Shown here: piece by piece, positions 26,325 through 34,357 of the stretch | How the letters are laid out: each line of letters opens with the position of its first letter | Numbering within the stretch: position 1 is the stretch's first letter | Assembly (NCBI GenBank): GCA_027315405.1 | Contig: DAHUYB010000039.1 | Span: 1 to 54,204 of the forward strand | Source of the DNA: Gammaproteobacteria bacterium | GTDB taxonomy: Bacteria; Pseudomonadota; Gammaproteobacteria; Natronospirales; REEB76 | Reading direction: 5' to 3' | DNA: 54,204 nucleotides | Program-made: the position numbers and the translations under genes | Notes under the pieces: model-generated | Told to the model about the DNA's origin: nothing | The model's database searches: none | The model's input: only the letters and a program-made list of their open reading frames with translations

Positions 26325-26777
26325 TTAACCGGGAGGCGTGCCCGGCGGCGGGGTGGCCGGTACCTTTTCCCAGCCACCCGGGCATGTGGGTACATAGGGA
26401 TAATAGCCTTTCACTGCTCTGCAGTAATACCAATACTCCGTCGGAGCAGGACCCGGGGCCGCTGGGTACGGATTCATGACCACCGGCGGGATGTAGGGAT
26501 TGGGATAGGGATAGATCGGTCCTGGATAGAAGTACCAGGTACCGGCGACAATCCACCACCAACCGAACCGGCCCCCATATCCGCCGTGATACCAGCGGCC
26601 ACCACGCCAGATATCGGCATCGTATCTCGGGAAAGTCCGGATATCGCCACGGCCCCATCCGGGCCGTTCGTGATCGTAACCACGATCATGATCGGCCAGG
26701 GCTGTTATCGGCGAAAGGGCGATGAGTACCACAACCGATAGCACTGCCAGCGGCGCAAGTACCCTGATTTTGCTCAT
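26325..26777 (-). CDS. Secreted Trp/Tyr/Pro-rich protein of unknown function
   Basis: 150 residues from the ATG at 26777 with GGAG 8 bases upstream (a GTG at 26789 opens the frame). The signal peptide ends near ALA (residue 28), followed by a His/Asp/Arg-rich stretch, a Gly/Trp/Tyr region (GGRFGWWWIVAGTWYFYPG), a Pro/Tyr linker, and a C-terminal motif EYWYYCRAVKGYYPYVPTCP with two Cys. Proteins ending in this WYYC...YYPYV..CP..W pattern recur in many proteobacteria, with no role known to me. It is the first gene of a pair with the Gly-zipper lipoprotein. A predicted OmpR-type site lies about 100 bases upstream. Confidence 0.8.
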   Translation of the reverse strand: MSKIRVLAPLAVLSVVVLIALSPITALADHDRGYDHERPGWGRGDIRTFPRYDADIWRGGRWYHGGYGGRFGWWWIVAGTWYFYPGPIYPYPNPYIPPVVMNPYPAAPGPAPTEYWYYCRAVKGYYPYVPTCPGGWEKVPATPPPGTPPG

Positions 26778-26878
26778 AACAATCTCCACGTGTTACAACC
26801 TGCTTCGATGGGATCCGGCGATGTTTGATTCATCCTGATAACTGAGAAAAACGGGAGTGCGGACCTGAGGTTGACGCG

Positions 26879-26894
26879 GTTACATTTCGTAACA
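26879..26894 (-). promoter_or_regulatory. Predicted OmpR-type operator, site 2
   Basis: On the minus strand TGTTACGAAATGTAAC reads TGTTA-CGAAA-TGTAA-C, with 10-bp phasing. It is about 100 bases upstream of the secreted-protein gene (26777) in the right orientation to activate it. The plus strand reads GTTACATTTCGTAACA, close to the OmpR boxes I recall from E. coli porin promoters. Confidence 0.55.
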
Positions 26895-26939
26895 CTGGCA
26901 TATCCGGATTAAATAATCCATCCGGGGCGTGCAACCGCA

Positions 26940-27150
26940 CTGATAGCGGATGCGCTCATGCCGCAAGGGCGTTCCAGCCGCGGTTCCCGAACCATTCGCG
27001 AGATAATTAAGAAGGCTGGCGTGTCCCAGGAGATACAGACCATGACGAAAAAGGACACGCCAGCCGTTCCGGGAGTGGGGATACTCCCAGCCGGTCCCAT
27101 ATTGGAGTATAGGGGCCGGATTGCGTCGCGATGAGACCTCACCGCAATCA
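26940..27150. ncRNA. Candidate structured RNA element (chain of hairpins)
   Basis: Four successive inverted repeats are seen: GGCTGGCGTGTCC/GGACACGCCAGCC (27014-27026 with 27053-27065, perfect 13 bp), GGGAGT/ACTCCC (27071-27076 with 27083-27088), CCGGTCCC/GGGGCCGG (27091-27098 with 27112-27119, one pair being U-G on the plus strand but C-A on the minus), and GATTGCG/CGCAATC (27119-27125 with 27143-27149). Weaker ones lie at about 26950-27000. On the minus strand the 13-bp stem is followed by TTCTTAATT, a poor terminator tail, while the U-G pair favours a plus-strand RNA. Orientation is therefore open. No known RNA family was recognised. Confidence 0.4.
27042..27134 (+). CDS. Possible 30-residue mini-ORF with start site in a hairpin loop
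   Basis: ATG at 27042, TGA at 27132-27134, encoding MTKKDTPAVPGVGILPAGPI and ten more residues ending in RIASR. AGGAG (27028-27032) lies 9 bases upstream. Both the ribosome site and the start codon are in the 26-base loop of the 13-bp hairpin 27014-27065. The same frame continues upstream to an ATG at 26958 (58 residues). The peptide is Pro/Gly-rich with no signal peptide or known family. It could be chance within a structured RNA; confidence is low. Confidence 0.25.
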   Translation: MTKKDTPAVPGVGILPAGPILEYRGRIASR

Positions 27151-27208
27151 CAATTTCATTATTATCAATAATGCTAGTACAGATCGTCATTGCGATATGT
27201 TGCAGGAA

Positions 27209-27224
27209 TGTAAAACTTTGTAAC
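27209..27224 (+). promoter_or_regulatory. Predicted OmpR-type operator, site 3
   Basis: TGTAAAACTTTGTAAC reads TGTAA-AACTT-TGTAA-C, with 10-bp phasing, the cleanest of the four sites. It lies 114 bases past the macB stop and about 60 bases outside the hairpin chain, in front of no obvious protein gene. It might control a transcript running into the structured element; a GATAAT-like hexamer occurs on the minus strand near 27165. Confidence 0.45.
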
Positions 27225-27337
27225 AACAGAATCAGCACGTTTTGTATTCTCACCCGCGACTAACCTCCGCACAGCATCGGTCAGACCAAGGGGCGACAAA
27301 TTGCCCGCTGTTCATCTCAGTAAACTACCCAGAAGGT

Positions 27338-29521
27338 CTATTCATAACGCAGGGCTTCGATGGTATCCAGCCGCGCGGCCTTGCGTGCCGGATAGAAACC
27401 GAAAAATATCCCGATGGCCCCCGAAAACAAGAGCGAGAAAATCACGGCTCCCGGCGAGATGTAGGTGGCCCAGTGCAGGGCTCTTGCCATAAGTAACGAA
27501 ACGGCAATGCCGACGGCGATGCCGGCCAATCCGCCGGCGGCGGCGAGCAACACAGCCTCCACCAGGAACTGCATGAGAATATATGACCGATGGGCACCCA
27601 CAGCTTTTCTCACGCCGATCTCGCGGGTGCGTTCGGTTACCGATACCAGCAAGATGTTCATGATGCCAATACCGCCGACGATAAGGGAAATGCCGGCTAC
27701 TGCCGCCAGCAGCAGAGTAAGTATGCGGCTGCTGCTTTCCCGCACCTGGACGATCTGGCTCAGATTGCGCACCGAGAAATCATCCGCCGTTCCCGGACGC
27801 AGATGATGCTGTTCCCGGAGCGTGGCGGTCACCTGGCGAATGACCGGCCGGATCAGCGTGGAGCTGCGCGCCTGCACCATGAGAATGCTGACGACGTTGT
27901 CAATCCGCGGCGTGAGGTCCAGATTGTTGGCCTGCAGGTTGGCGTACAGATTCTGCGGAAGATCAGCCGGCACGATGAAGTGGGTCCCGGGCGGCGTACT
28001 GATCGCCGGCAGGGGCGCGACCCGTGACGGGCCCAACACCGCTTCTTGGGCAGTGGTATAAGGTATGAGCACGATGTCGTCCTGATCCTGTCCGAACCCG
28101 GATTGACCGAGCGACGTCAGCACCCCTATCACACGCAAGGGAACCCCACGTACCTGGATCACCCGACCGATGGGATTCTCACCCTTGGGGAACAACTGCT
28201 GCACCACGGTCTGCCCGAGTACACACACCCGCAGGGCATTGACTTCGTCCTGCTGATCAATTTCCCGGCCCGCAGCCAGCTGCCAGCTGCGCACAACGAG
28301 ATAACTCGGCGAGATGCCCTGGATCATCGTGGTCCAGTTTTTGGCGCCATAGGTGACCGCCCCGGACACACGGATGAGATAGCTTACATGCAGGACGGCG
28401 GGATCCTGGAGCGCTATCGCGTTGGCGTCGTCCACCGTCAACGTCGCGCTGGTACCGGCTCCACCGCTCGCACCGAATTGATTGATGGCCCCCGGCAGAA
28501 CAATAACCATATTGGTGCCCAGCGCCTGCAATTGCTTGGCGACCGCCTGTTGTGCGCCGTGACCGATCGCCACCATGGTGATAAAAGCCACCACACCGAT
28601 GAATATCCCGAGTACGGTGAGCGAGGACCGGAGTTTGTTGCGTACCAGGGCGCGGGCTGCCGTCTGGAATGTCATGATTAGGAGATCAGCCAGACGTTGC
28701 CCCGCGGAGCGGCCCAGCTTTAGGGGTGTCATGCTATCCCAAACCAACGATGTGGCCGTTGCCGCGGCGTGGCTCGGGTTTCTGGTATCGGAACCCATTT
28801 GGCCATCGCGGAAAGTGAGCATGCGGTCCGCCAGGGCGGCAATCGTCGGGTCATGCGTGACCACAACTACCGTCAGGCCCCGGCTGTGGTTGAGCTCGCG
28901 GAGCATGGCCATGATTTCACCCGAATTGCGCGTGTCCAGCTGACCGGTGGGCTCGTCCGCCAGAATGATGGCGGGATCATTTGCCAAGGCACGGGCGATG
29001 GCGACACGTTGCTGCTGGCCGCCGGAGAGTTGGGCGGAGGTATGCTCCGTGCGATCCGCAAGGCCCACGAGCCCCAGTAGTTGCTGGGCACGGCGCGCGC
29101 CGGCACGCCCGGTGCCCGCATAGACGAGCGGCAGGGCGACGTTCTCCGCGGCCGAGGTTCGGGCAAGCAGGTTGAAATTCTGGAACACAAAACCGAGCTG
29201 TGCATTGCGCGCATCCGCAAGTTCGGGCTCGCTCAGGGTGGAGACATCCTTGCCTTTCAGCAGGTAGCGCCCGGAAGTCGGCCGGTCGAGACAGCCGATG
29301 AGATTCATCAGGGTGGTCTTGCCGGAACCAGATGGTCCGGTAATCGCCACGAACTCACCTCGAGTGATGGTGAAACTGACGTGGTTTAGAGCTGGAGTTT
29401 CCACCCCGCCGAGCGAATAGATGCGCGAAATATCCTGTAGCTCAATGATCCGTTCGCCGGATAACGGCGGGGAATCGGCTGGTGTGACGGATCCGGCGAG
29501 CGCGCCGGGCGTAGTACTCAC
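27338..29521 (-). CDS. macB: MacB-type ABC exporter (fused ATPase and FtsX permease)
   Basis: 727 residues from a GTG at 29521 overlapping the macA stop. The ATPase occupies the first 260 residues: Walker A GPSGSGKT (62-69), signature LSGGQ (165-169), Walker B IILADE (185-190), H-loop VVVTHD. The permease has TM1 at about 305-325, a periplasmic MacB domain of about 250 residues, three C-terminal TM segments and the family ending ALRYE. An extra N-terminal stretch of about 25 residues makes it longer than E. coli MacB (about 650). MacB works with MacA and a TolC channel to expel macrolides, peptides or other periplasmic substrates, and all three are in this operon. Confidence 0.95.
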   Translation of the reverse strand: MSTTPGALAGSVTPADSPPLSGERIIELQDISRIYSLGGVETPALNHVSFTITRGEFVAITGPSGSGKTTLMNLIGCLDRPTSGRYLLKGKDVSTLSEPELADARNAQLGFVFQNFNLLARTSAAENVALPLVYAGTGRAGARRAQQLLGLVGLADRTEHTSAQLSGGQQQRVAIARALANDPAIILADEPTGQLDTRNSGEIMAMLRELNHSRGLTVVVVTHDPTIAALADRMLTFRDGQMGSDTRNPSHAAATATSLVWDSMTPLKLGRSAGQRLADLLIMTFQTAARALVRNKLRSSLTVLGIFIGVVAFITMVAIGHGAQQAVAKQLQALGTNMVIVLPGAINQFGASGGAGTSATLTVDDANAIALQDPAVLHVSYLIRVSGAVTYGAKNWTTMIQGISPSYLVVRSWQLAAGREIDQQDEVNALRVCVLGQTVVQQLFPKGENPIGRVIQVRGVPLRVIGVLTSLGQSGFGQDQDDIVLIPYTTAQEAVLGPSRVAPLPAISTPPGTHFIVPADLPQNLYANLQANNLDLTPRIDNVVSILMVQARSSTLIRPVIRQVTATLREQHHLRPGTADDFSVRNLSQIVQVRESSSRILTLLLAAVAGISLIVGGIGIMNILLVSVTERTREIGVRKAVGAHRSYILMQFLVEAVLLAAAGGLAGIAVGIAVSLLMARALHWATYISPGAVIFSLLFSGAIGIFFGFYPARKAARLDTIEALRYE

Positions 29522-30660
29522 GGATGCCGCTCGCTGGAAGGTGATGCCTCCACAGAAAACTTCATCCCCACTGCCACCCGCTCGCCTGCGCTCAATGCTC
29601 CGCCAGTGATCTCCGCATACTGGTCATTGGTAACCCCCAGAGACACCGGGACCGGCACCAGGCCCCCTTGACGCAGCACCCAGACTCGCTTGTGCCCGGC
29701 GGGAAGGACCGCGGCCGAATATAATGCCGCGGCAGGCGGCGTAAAAGCGAGTGCCGTGCGCGGCAGCCGCAATACATGCCGCGTACTCGCTGTCGTGATA
29801 GTGACATCGGCGGTCATGCCGGGGAGCAGCAAGCCGGTGGGATTGGGGGCGGAGACGATGACGTCATAGGTCACGACATTCTGCACGGTGATGGGCGCCT
29901 GACGGACCTGCACCACCTCGCCCGCGAATGTGTGTCCCGGATAGGCATACACCGTGAACTTCGCAGGCTGACCGGGCCTGACCCGGCCAACATCCGCCTC
30001 GCTGACGTACGTGTCGATCTGCATATCCGCCAGGTTTGCGCCAAGCAGGAACAGCGTCGGGGTTTGCAAGCTCGCTGCCACCGTCTGTCCGAGTTCGACC
30101 TCGCGATCGATTACTGTTCCATTGACGGGAGAGCGGATCACCGTATAGGAGAGAGTGGTCTCATCGTGCAGCAACTGCGCCTGGACCGCCTTGACGGCAT
30201 CCTCTGCCGCATCCTGCGCCTCGACGGCCTGGTCCAGATCCTGCTGGGTTTCATAGTCCTGCTTGTAGAGTTGCAGGATGCGTGCCGCGGTTTTTTGAGC
30301 CAACAGCAGATTGGCCTCGTCGCTTTTCAGGTCGGCATTATCAACAGCCACCTGGGCCTTGAAAAGCGTAGGATCGAGGGTCAATAGAACCTCGCCAACA
30401 CGCACATGGTCGTTGAAGTTTGCATACAGTTTGTTCACGGTACCGGAAACCTGCGTTCCAACATTGACCAAGACCACCGGATCCACCGTTCCACTAGTGG
30501 AGATGATCTTGCTGATATCACCGTATCCGATGACCGCAGTCTGGAATGCATTGGCTGAGCGCCCATCACGCACGTGCCACCAATACAAAAACAGCAGCGC
30601 TAAGACGATCACTGCGATCGCGGCGATGAAGAACTTCACGGCTCGTTTCTTGGATACCAT
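29518..30660 (-). CDS. macA: MacA-type periplasmic adaptor protein
   Basis: 380 residues from the ATG at 30660 (GAGAG 8 bases upstream; a GTG at 30669 is an alternative). An N-terminal signal anchor (FFIAAIAVIVLALLFLYWW), the half-lipoyl motif VNVGTQVSGTVNKLYANFND, a long alpha-hairpin (about 95-170), the matching half LSYTVIRSPVNGTVIDREVE, and beta-barrel and membrane-proximal domains are seen. DLDQAVEAQDAAEDAVKAVQ belongs to the hairpin that docks on TolC. It couples MacB to the outer-membrane channel; the gene order tolC-macA-macB with overlapping ends shows an operon. Confidence 0.95.
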   Translation of the reverse strand: MVSKKRAVKFFIAAIAVIVLALLFLYWWHVRDGRSANAFQTAVIGYGDISKIISTSGTVDPVVLVNVGTQVSGTVNKLYANFNDHVRVGEVLLTLDPTLFKAQVAVDNADLKSDEANLLLAQKTAARILQLYKQDYETQQDLDQAVEAQDAAEDAVKAVQAQLLHDETTLSYTVIRSPVNGTVIDREVELGQTVAASLQTPTLFLLGANLADMQIDTYVSEADVGRVRPGQPAKFTVYAYPGHTFAGEVVQVRQAPITVQNVVTYDVIVSAPNPTGLLLPGMTADVTITTASTRHVLRLPRTALAFTPPAAALYSAAVLPAGHKRVWVLRQGGLVPVPVSLGVTNDQYAEITGGALSAGERVAVGMKFSVEASPSSERHP

Positions 30661-30678
30661 TTGAGTCACTCTCTAGAT

Positions 30679-32181
30679 TCACGGCCCGCCGCTGGATAAC
30701 GGGCGACTGCCAAGATTGCCAATATCCAGGTTGCCAACCGCTTTAGCCAGGGAAGCTCTTGAGATGTATAAGTTGTAGCGGTTCTGGATTTCCTGGTCCT
30801 GTGCCGACACCAAGGCCGCGTCGGCACTCAGCACATCGAGAATGTCACCGACTCCGGCCTTATAGCGTCCGATCGCCACCTGCGCCGATGCCTGCGCACT
30901 TTTTAATAGATCCTCGGCAGCCGCCAAGGCATTTTCGGAGGTGATGAGCGCCGTGTACGCTTGGAATACATCCAGGGAAACCTGGTCCCGGATCTGATTG
31001 CGTTGCGTGACAACAGATTTCAATTTGGCTTTAGCCAGATCCACTTGATAAGTGGTGGTAAATCCGCTGAACAGCGGCACACTGAGATTGAGTCCGTAGA
31101 GTGTATCGTGCTGGGTACCCAAGGTGGCCGAATGCACGTATTGCGGCGTAGCGAACAGTGACAGCGTGGGAAGACCGCTCGCTTTGGCCACCGTCACGCT
31201 GGCCTGAGCCGATCTGATTTCGGCTTTAGCAGCCGCCAGATCGGGACGCACAGTGATGGCACGTGCAATCAAGTCCTTGATGTTGGCATCAGCTTGTGAA
31301 TCAAGTGGTTCTGAGGATAACTGTGCAATAGCGAAACCGGCGTCTGCCGGCAGTCCCATGATGTTTGCCAGCGTGCCGTGGGCGGTGGTGAGCGCGCCTT
31401 GCGATTGGGTCAAGGTCAGCAGTGACTGGGAAAGTGCCACCTTGGCTTGCAGTACATCACTGATGGTGGCGGTACCGGCGGTATGCCGCGCCACGGCGGC
31501 ATTATAGGCTGCCCCGTTTGAGCGAACTGATTCCTGGTTGGCTGTGACGGCTTCTTGAGTGGCCAGCAAATCATAATAGTCCTGGATGGCGGCAAACAAT
31601 ACGCCCTGTATTTCCGCATCCTGGCTGAAATCCGCTGCCAACAGGGCCTGCTTGTCGCTCTCCACCTGGGCACTGCGCCCGCCAAAATCCAACAACAGGT
31701 ATTGGAGTGACAGCGAGACATTCGTTTCCGTCTGGGTCGTTGGCGGCCCGCCTTGCGGGTTGGGGTTCGCGTAATCACGCTGCTCAGACGCCGACAAGCC
31801 GAGAGTTGGCAGATAGGCTCCACGGCTCACGCCGAGTTGCGCCGCGGCAATTTTGGTGTTGATCCAGGCTGCCTGGGTTTGCGGATTGTTGCAAAGCGCC
31901 AAATTAGCGACTTGCATCAAATCCAGTGTGCCGTGGACGGAACTCGGCGGTGCGCACGCATAGGCCGGTACGCGGCTGTCCGGAACGCTTGCCGGGTTGG
32001 GTCCAACATAGGATCGGGTTCCGAGGGGATCCCACTCTGCGGCCACACCCATCACCGGTAGCATGACAACCAGGATGAAAACCAGGGTGGGGACTAAGAT
32101 AACGCCACGTCTGCCGCTCAATGTTGGCGCACCGGCATTAGCGGCGATCACCGTCAACGAATCGCTTTCCATGGCGGTCAT
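30679..32181 (-). CDS. TolC-family outer-membrane efflux protein (MacAB operon)
   Basis: 500 residues, first gene of the tolC-macA-macB operon. The hydrophobic export segment (VILVPTLVFILVVMLPVMGVAA, about 27-48) is preceded by an unusually long, acidic N-terminal stretch, so the real start may lie inside it. An extra Cys-containing stretch (YACAPPSSVHGTLDLMQVANLALCNNPQT) opens the first OEP repeat and could form a disulfide. Helices AAAQLGVSRGAYLPTLGLSA and the second repeat AITVRPDLAAAKAEIRSAQA are standard. The gene is divergent from ompR, with site 4 between them. Confidence 0.92.
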   Translation of the reverse strand: MTAMESDSLTVIAANAGAPTLSGRRGVILVPTLVFILVVMLPVMGVAAEWDPLGTRSYVGPNPASVPDSRVPAYACAPPSSVHGTLDLMQVANLALCNNPQTQAAWINTKIAAAQLGVSRGAYLPTLGLSASEQRDYANPNPQGGPPTTQTETNVSLSLQYLLLDFGGRSAQVESDKQALLAADFSQDAEIQGVLFAAIQDYYDLLATQEAVTANQESVRSNGAAYNAAVARHTAGTATISDVLQAKVALSQSLLTLTQSQGALTTAHGTLANIMGLPADAGFAIAQLSSEPLDSQADANIKDLIARAITVRPDLAAAKAEIRSAQASVTVAKASGLPTLSLFATPQYVHSATLGTQHDTLYGLNLSVPLFSGFTTTYQVDLAKAKLKSVVTQRNQIRDQVSLDVFQAYTALITSENALAAAEDLLKSAQASAQVAIGRYKAGVGDILDVLSADAALVSAQDQEIQNRYNLYISRASLAKAVGNLDIGNLGSRPLSSGGP

Positions 32182-32256
32182 GGTAGGCGCGGGCTGTAAA
32201 TGAAGTGTTTCCGCAATACTGTGATTTGTAAATGTTTATTTCTGATAAAGGTACAT

Positions 32257-32272
32257 GCAACAATTTGTTACA
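32257..32272 (-). promoter_or_regulatory. Predicted OmpR-type operator, site 4
   Basis: On the minus strand TGTAACAAATTGTTGC reads TGTAA-CAAAT-TGTTG-C with 10-bp phasing. It lies in the 135-base divergent gap, 76 bases from the tolC start and 45 bases from the ompR start, so it could govern both the efflux operon and the regulator's own gene. Confidence 0.5.
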
Positions 32273-32316
32273 TTTGTACTCCGTTGCATCTCATGACTGC
32301 CAGTAGACTAGATGTC

Positions 32317-33042
32317 ATGAAAGACGCGCCCACGAAAATTCTCATCATTGACGACGATCTCCGCACCCGTGCGTTACTGGAGCGTTATCTTAAAGATCAG
32401 GGGTTTGCGGTGATGGCGGCGGAAAATGGCCGATCCCTTGAGCAGATACTGACTGAACACCACGTTGACCTGCTGGTATTGGATTTGATGCTCCCAGGCG
32501 AAGATGGTTTGTCGCTATGCCGTCGGCTGCGCGGCGGCGGGATTAACCTGCCCATCATCATGCTGACCGCCAAGGGCGATGACGTCGACCGCATTGTCGG
32601 CCTGGAAATCGGCGCGGATGACTACGTTGCAAAGCCCTTTAACCCGCGGGAACTGGTCGCGCGTATCCATGCGGTACTGCGGCGACGGCAACCCATTGTC
32701 ACTCCCGGAGCGCCGGCCCTACAGGAGAGCGTGATCCGTTTCGGTCACTATGAATTAAACTTGGGTACACGCACGCTGGTAAGGTCCGGCAAGCCGCTGG
32801 CGTTAACCACCGGGGAATTTGCCGTACTTGAAACCCTGGTCACCCATCCACGGCAGCCACTGTCACGGGAAAAACTCATGGAACTTGCGCGCGGCCGGGA
32901 ACATGGAGCCTACGACCGCAGCATGGACGTGCAGATTTCGCGATTGCGGCGTCTTATCGAAGACATCCCCTCGACACCCCGTTACATACAGACGGTGTGG
33001 GGATTCGGGTATGTGTTCGTGTCCGAGGAAACTCCAAAGTGA
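32317..33042 (+). CDS. ompR: OmpR-type response regulator (efflux module 2)
   Basis: 241 residues from the ATG at 32317 (MKDAPTKILIIDDD); the frame opens at 32200 and an ATG at 32293 is possible, but the chosen start gives the normal OmpR length. Receiver: DDD (12-14), phospho-acceptor D56 in VLDLMLPGEDG, K106 in AKPFNPRE. DNA-binding domain: recognition helix YDRSMDVQISRLRRLI (199-214), then RYIQTVWGFGYVFV, nearly the E. coli OmpR sequence as I know it. The following kinase overlaps its stop. OmpR classically controls porins and envelope genes by osmolarity/pH; here it is divergent from an efflux operon instead. Confidence 0.94.
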   Translation: MKDAPTKILIIDDDLRTRALLERYLKDQGFAVMAAENGRSLEQILTEHHVDLLVLDLMLPGEDGLSLCRRLRGGGINLPIIMLTAKGDDVDRIVGLEIGADDYVAKPFNPRELVARIHAVLRRRQPIVTPGAPALQESVIRFGHYELNLGTRTLVRSGKPLALTTGEFAVLETLVTHPRQPLSREKLMELARGREHGAYDRSMDVQISRLRRLIEDIPSTPRYIQTVWGFGYVFVSEETPK

Positions 33043-34340
33043 GGCTGCTACCGAGCACGCTCATAGGCCGCACCGCGCTGCTCATCGCAGCGCTCATCAT
33101 CATCAGCCAAGTAGCATGGTTCGGGATTGTGCGGATGTTCTTCATTCCTCCATTGCGGGCCGCACGTGCCAGCCCCATCGTCAGCACCATTGTCATGGCG
33201 CGCACCGCACTTGAGGCGCTGCCGGACGACAGACGGCAGGCATTTCTTGCCGGGGTCAACGCACACCAGGGCTTTCGCATCATTCAAGACAATTCGCCAC
33301 TAGCGACATTCACGGGTTCCCGCAAAGAAATACCTGTTGATCTGGAAGCAAGCCTCGGCAAGACATTCGGCTCCTCGCTGCTGCTCAAGACCGAACCGAA
33401 AACCCGTGACCTGTGGATTCGCTTTCCGGTGCGTGGACAATTGTATTGGCTGGTTTTGCCACGCCATCGCATCCACCTATTGTTCCCGTTGGATTTGCTT
33501 ATCTGGGTTGCGCTCGGGTTGATCATCGCCATCATCGGCGCTTATCTGGTCATCTTCAGGCTCAACCGGCAGTTGCATAAAGTCTTGGAGGCGGCACGCA
33601 GCATCGGCCGGGGTGAAACCCCGGGAGACCTGGCCGAGACCGGCCCGGATGAGATTCGTGACCTGAGTCGCGGTTTCAACCAGATGGCGGAAGGCTTGCA
33701 AAAGCTGGATTCGGAACGGCGGCTCATGCTCGCCGGCATTTCCCATGACCTGCGCACGCCGCTCACGCGCTTGAGGATCGGAATCGAGCTGGCGGATAAT
33801 GCGGTCGAACCGGCCCTCTGCCACGGCATGATTCATGACATCGAGGATATGGATTCCATCCTGATGCAGTTTCTGGATTACGCCCGGGACGGCAGTGAGG
33901 AAGCACCGCAACTCGCGGATTTCAACCAGATCGTGTTTGATGTCTGCCAACGCTACGAGGTTTCCGGAAAATCCATCAAGACAGAACTGGATGATTTCCC
34001 GCCTTTTAAATTCAGAAAGCTCGCCATCCGCCGCATGCTATCCAATCTCATCGATAACGCAATACGCTATGGCGGCCAGGAAATCGAGGTTGTGACGCAA
34101 AACAAAAAAAACAGGATTGTGCTGAAAGTGATGGACCGGGGGCCGGGAATACGCAACGTGCCGCCCAACCAGTTGATTAAACCCTTCGTGCGCAATGACA
34201 GTTCGCGCGGTAACCAGACCGGCGCCGGTCTGGGATTGACCATTGCCGACCGCGTTGCCAGGATGCATGGCGGTGGCTTGAGTTTATCTAATCGCCACGG
34301 CGGCGGGCTTATCGCGATTGTGGAAATGCCATGTCAGTAA
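33039..34340 (+). CDS. envZ: EnvZ-type sensor histidine kinase (efflux module 2)
   Basis: 433 residues from the GTG at 33039, whose GTGA overlaps the ompR stop; an ATG at 32997 inside ompR opens the frame but is unlikely. TM1 is at about 8-33, a periplasmic domain of about 115 residues follows, and TM2 is at about 150-174. Then HAMP, HisKA with phospho-acceptor H236 in LAGISHDLRTPLTRLRIGIE (very close to EnvZ), and HATPase with MLSNLIDNAIRYGG, MDRGPGI and GAGLGLTIAD. It phosphorylates and dephosphorylates the OmpR-type partner. The gene is followed after 17 bases by the convergent repeat-protein gene. Confidence 0.94.
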   Translation: MRLLPSTLIGRTALLIAALIIISQVAWFGIVRMFFIPPLRAARASPIVSTIVMARTALEALPDDRRQAFLAGVNAHQGFRIIQDNSPLATFTGSRKEIPVDLEASLGKTFGSSLLLKTEPKTRDLWIRFPVRGQLYWLVLPRHRIHLLFPLDLLIWVALGLIIAIIGAYLVIFRLNRQLHKVLEAARSIGRGETPGDLAETGPDEIRDLSRGFNQMAEGLQKLDSERRLMLAGISHDLRTPLTRLRIGIELADNAVEPALCHGMIHDIEDMDSILMQFLDYARDGSEEAPQLADFNQIVFDVCQRYEVSGKSIKTELDDFPPFKFRKLAIRRMLSNLIDNAIRYGGQEIEVVTQNKKNRIVLKVMDRGPGIRNVPPNQLIKPFVRNDSSRGNQTGAGLGLTIADRVARMHGGGLSLSNRHGGGLIAIVEMPCQ

Positions 34341-34357
34341 ATTGCTTTCGGCTTGGT

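Larger units (their letters stand above)
26778..27337. other. 560-base gene-poor gap between the secreted-protein gene and macB
   Basis: This gap holds two predicted OmpR-type sites (26879-26894 and 27209-27224) and a chain of inverted repeats between about 26940 and 27150. A plausible mini-ORF (27042-27134) lies inside that chain. The parts at 26780-26880 and 27150-27250 are more AT-rich than their surroundings. No conventional protein gene is seen; a 114-codon minus frame (26909-27253) across the hairpins shows no family motifs. Confidence 0.6.

Noticed and set aside
27014-27065. Integron attC site or transposon end at the 13-bp inverted repeat
   Set aside because: No GTTRRRY core, integrase, cassette array or target-site duplication is visible; the flanks do not look like element ends.
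26909-27253. 114-codon minus-strand frame across the hairpin region
   Set aside because: It has no recognisable motifs or ribosome site, and its sequence is explained by the inverted repeats it crosses.
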